Below are positions 61,531-64,000 of a DNA stretch of 64,000 bases, one piece after another. The notes beneath the pieces are model-generated. The model ran no database searches, was not told the DNA's origin, and saw nothing but the letters and a program-made list of their open reading frames with translations. This stretch comes from Thermanaeromonas toyohensis ToBE. Its GTDB lineage: Bacteria > Bacillota > DSM-521 > Neomoorellales > Neomoorellaceae. Location of the stretch: NCBI RefSeq assembly GCF_900176005.1, contig NZ_LT838272.1:763587-827586 (forward strand). The letters are read 5' to 3'. The stretch's first letter is position 1, and each line of letters opens with the position of its first letter. The position numbers and the translations under genes are program-made.

Positions 61531-64000
61531 AGGAACCTCAAATGGGAGATGGCTTTAGCCCTACCGTAGGCTTGTACCTTTGCCATTGTGGCAACAATAT
61601 TGCCGGTCAGATAGATATGGCTGCCTTGACGCGCTGGGCAAAAGAACAGCCACAGGTCAAGGTAGTCAGGCAAACAAGCCACCTTTGTTCAGTAGCGGGG
61701 CAGGAACTACTGACCAGAGATATAAGGGACGAGCATCTTGAGCGCATAGTCATAGCCGCTTGCTCTCCTCGCTTGCACGAAGCCACTTTCCGCCGCGCTC
61801 TTGATAAGGCGGGCCTGAATCCATTCTTGCTAGAAATAGCCAATATTCGTGAGGGTTGCGCATGGTTAACGCCTGATCCACGGGACGCCCTCGCTAAGGC
61901 CAAGGCTATTCTGGCCGGGGCCCTGGCCAAGGTAAAGTGGCTCTGTCCTCCTAAGCCGCGCACGCTAAAAGTTAATCAGGAGGTATTAGTGGTAGGTGGG
62001 GGGATTGCCGGAATACAGGCTACCCTTAAGCTGGCAGAAGCGGGCCACAAGGTATATCTGGTGGAACGGGAACCAAGCCTAGGTGGCAATATGGCACGGT
62101 TTGACCGGACTTTCCCCACCATGGACTGCGCTGCATGTACCTTAAGTGCGCTCATGGCGAGGGTAGCTGCCAATCCCAATGTCCATCTCCTAACCCTCAG
62201 TGAAGTAACGAAAGTAGAGGGGCATTTTGGCGCCTTTCGGGTAGAAGTGAAACAAAAACCGCGACGTGTAAAGGATGGATGTACTGGCTGCGGCGATTGT
62301 GAGCAGGTGTGTCCGGTAAAGGTACCAGATCCCTATAACGAAGGTCTTAGCACCACCAAGGCTATAACAAGACCGTTTGCTTATGCTGTACCTCCAACGT
62401 TTTACGTTTCCCACAGGGGTGAGGCCCCCTGCCAAAAGGTATGCCCGGCAGGGGTCAATATTCCGGGGCTTCTTGCTTTAATCCGTGCCGGGCGGCGAGA
62501 TAAGGCCCAGGAGTTACTAGAAAAAGCACTTGTACTGCCCTCTTTAACGGCAGCTTTTTGCCGCGCCCCCTGTCGCCTTGCCTGTGGGGAGCATACGGGG
62601 GAAACAGGGATTAACCTTCCTTTGATAGAAAAGTCGTTGGCCCAGGAGAGGGAGGTAAAGAGGCTGAAAAGAGAGGGCCTTCGCTCCGGGCCCGCCCTAC
62701 GAGTAGCTGTAATTGGCTCAGGACCTACCGGCCTAGCGGCTGCTTACCGCCTGGCAACTTATGGGTATAGCGTGACCATACTGGAGCGACGATCTGAACC
62801 TGGCGGTATGTTGCTGTTAGCGAAAGTCCTTAACCCACCCTCGTTTGCTGCCCTTGAACAGGAGATCCACCATTTACAAGAACTGGGGGTGGAGATAATC
62901 ACCAATGTAGAGGTGGATGATGGTAGTCTATCCCTTAAGCGTTTGGCTCGAGAATATGATGCCATCATTGTGGCTCAAGGAGCGTGGCATCCCCGTTCTT
63001 TAGGTGTCCCGGGTGAGGGAATGGAAGGTATTTGGCCGGCCCTATCTTTCTTGGAGGCAATATGCGAGGAGAAGATCTGCTTACAAAAACAGCGCGTTGG
63101 CATAGTTGGTGCCGGAGATACGGGAAAAGAATTAGCTTTGCTGGCCGCCCGGGAGGGAGCCTCCTTGATAGTGGTAATGGAGCAACGGGAGGAGCCCCCT
63201 GGCTTCCGGTGGCCTCCAGTACCCGTTGCGGTTCCTATTTACTTTTATTGGCAATTCCGAGTTACTGGTTTTACCAAGAAACAAGGCGCAATAATCGTCA
63301 AAGGGCCGCAGGAGGTAGAAGTCGATTTAGTAATTATCGCTGCCGGTCAGGATGTGGAATATCAACATCTGCGGTCGCAAGGGCTAATGGTAGATGAAGC
63401 AGGATATCTCGTGGTCGATAATTTCGGGCGTACGTCATATCCTGGTGTTTTTGCTGCCGGGGATGTTGTGGGAAATTGCGGCAGCGTTCCTGCTGCCCTT
63501 GCTGCAGGTGGCCGAGTAGCCGAAGCGGTGCACCGCTTTTTGCGTACAGCCCCAGAAGTCCGGTGGCAGTTTAATGGTCGAGCAGAAAGGGAAGCCAGCC
63601 TGGCAGCTACTGAACCCGAACAAAAACAGTGCGCTTATAGAGTGCAACCCTTTGACACCGGAGAAAGAGATAACTTTGATGCGGCAGTTGATCCTCTCCT
63701 CCAGGAAGCCCTTCGTTGTCGCCATTGCGGGGGTTGCGCCCTGTGTGGCCTCTGTGCTGAAGCCTGCCCGGTAGGTGCTGTTGATCTAGGGGAACCAGCG
63801 CGGTTCTTTAACTTTGAGGTTGGAGCCATTATTCTGGCTACGGGTTACCAAACCTTTGACCCTGCGAAAGAGCCAGCTTTTGGCTATGGGATTTACCCCA
63901 ATATTCTTACTGGTTTAGAGTTTGAGCGCCTTTCCAGCCCCCTAGGGCCCACCGGAGGCCGCATCATAACTTGCGAAGGTTACGAACCAGAGGCAGTAGC
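61527..64000 (+). CDS. hdrA: HdrA with inserted GltD-like flavoprotein module (3' end outside window)
   Basis: Flavoprotein that bifurcates electrons in Hdr complexes; 824 residues are seen with no stop. Residues about 1-300 are HdrA: FAD-binding VVGGGIAGIQATL near 155, DCAACTLSALMARVA, and a 4Fe-4S motif CTGCGDCEQVCPVKVP at 252. From residue about 302 (CQKVCPAGVNIPGLLALI) the chain switches to a GltD/glutamate-synthase small-subunit-like module: an N-terminal Fe-S segment, a Rossmann fold VIGSGPTGLAAAYRL near 395 and a second one VGIVGAGDTGKE near 523. Past residue 731 (CRHCGGCALCGLCAEACP) HdrA resumes. The insertion suggests direct NAD(P)H coupling. The gene overlaps hdrB by 4 bp. Confidence 0.9.
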   Translation, partial: MKEPQMGDGFSPTVGLYLCHCGNNIAGQIDMAALTRWAKEQPQVKVVRQTSHLCSVAGQELLTRDIRDEHLERIVIAACSPRLHEATFRRALDKAGLNPFLLEIANIREGCAWLTPDPRDALAKAKAILAGALAKVKWLCPPKPRTLKVNQEVLVVGGGIAGIQATLKLAEAGHKVYLVEREPSLGGNMARFDRTFPTMDCAACTLSALMARVAANPNVHLLTLSEVTKVEGHFGAFRVEVKQKPRRVKDGCTGCGDCEQVCPVKVPDPYNEGLSTTKAITRPFAYAVPPTFYVSHRGEAPCQKVCPAGVNIPGLLALIRAGRRDKAQELLEKALVLPSLTAAFCRAPCRLACGEHTGETGINLPLIEKSLAQEREVKRLKREGLRSGPALRVAVIGSGPTGLAAAYRLATYGYSVTILERRSEPGGMLLLAKVLNPPSFAALEQEIHHLQELGVEIITNVEVDDGSLSLKRLAREYDAIIVAQGAWHPRSLGVPGEGMEGIWPALSFLEAICEEKICLQKQRVGIVGAGDTGKELALLAAREGASLIVVMEQREEPPGFRWPPVPVAVPIYFYWQFRVTGFTKKQGAIIVKGPQEVEVDLVIIAAGQDVEYQHLRSQGLMVDEAGYLVVDNFGRTSYPGVFAAGDVVGNCGSVPAALAAGGRVAEAVHRFLRTAPEVRWQFNGRAEREASLAATEPEQKQCAYRVQPFDTGERDNFDAAVDPLLQEALRCRHCGGCALCGLCAEACPVGAVDLGEPARFFNFEVGAIILATGYQTFDPAKEPAFGYGIYPNILTGLEFERLSSPLGPTGGRIITCEGYEPEAV

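Noticed and set aside
63032-63397. 121-codon forward ORF near the window end
   Set aside because: It is out of frame inside the continuous hdrA reading frame, which has clear domain matches.

Overview
The window reads as a chromosomal segment of a spore-forming, anaerobic, probably thermophilic Firmicute of class Clostridia, with the gene order I associate with the Moorella/Thermanaeromonas group. This is an inference from gene content: spoIIP, yqfC and yqfD (sporulation), pyruvate phosphate dikinase with its regulatory protein, an ADP-forming acetyl-CoA synthetase and an Hdr-type electron-bifurcation operon. Start codons are unusually mixed: many TTG and GTG, and two genes appear to start at ATT and ATC. 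No rRNA, CRISPR array, insertion sequence or intact prophage was seen.

Layout. 1-10.4 kb: obgE (cut by the window edge), proB, proA, nadD, yqeK, rsfS, leuS, a thiamine-binding-type protein, a DUF1646 membrane protein, comEA and uppP. 10.5-16.7 kb: rpsT, convergent holA, comEC converging on spoIIP with a 62-bp overlap, then larB and a small YvlD-like membrane protein. 16.8-27.9 kb: lepA-hemW, a CIRCE-controlled hrcA-grpE-dnaK-dnaJ heat-shock cluster, then prmA, rsmE and mtaB. 28-31.5 kb: a HIT protein, a half-size EamA protein, a VanW-domain protein, a 35-codon 4Fe-4S ORF, an M23 peptidase, a bactofilin and rpsU. 31.6-40.8 kb: yqfC-yqfD, phoH-yqfF-ybeY-dgkA, a reverse Nudix gene, cdd-era-yqzL-recO and a DUF4342 gene. 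40.8-48.2 kb: glyQ-glyS behind a short promoter/attenuator, then a CBS/HTH repressor, ppsR and ppdK. 48.2-54.6 kb: DUF523, a Cys-rich protein, rnhA, an Fe-S flavoprotein, dgt, a small membrane gene, dnaG and rpoD.

The last 9 kb is more accessory. Two tRNA genes (Asn and a CAT anticodon) are followed by a decayed tyrosine-recombinase start and a second interrupted ORF. A fused ADP-forming acetyl-CoA synthetase sits next to a P-loop/DRTGG protein. After a methyltransferase relic comes a stand-alone sigma-54 activator, a consensus -24/-12 promoter and hdrC-hdrB-hdrA. The hdrA product carries a GltD-like flavoprotein module inserted between the two halves of HdrA, and it runs off the window. This Hdr unit is the most unusual system here: a sigma-54-controlled, possibly NAD(P)H-linked heterodisulfide-reductase-type electron-transfer complex.

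Several short real genes (rpsU, yqzL, the 38-aa membrane protein) and two near-cognate starts would be missed or truncated by default gene calling.
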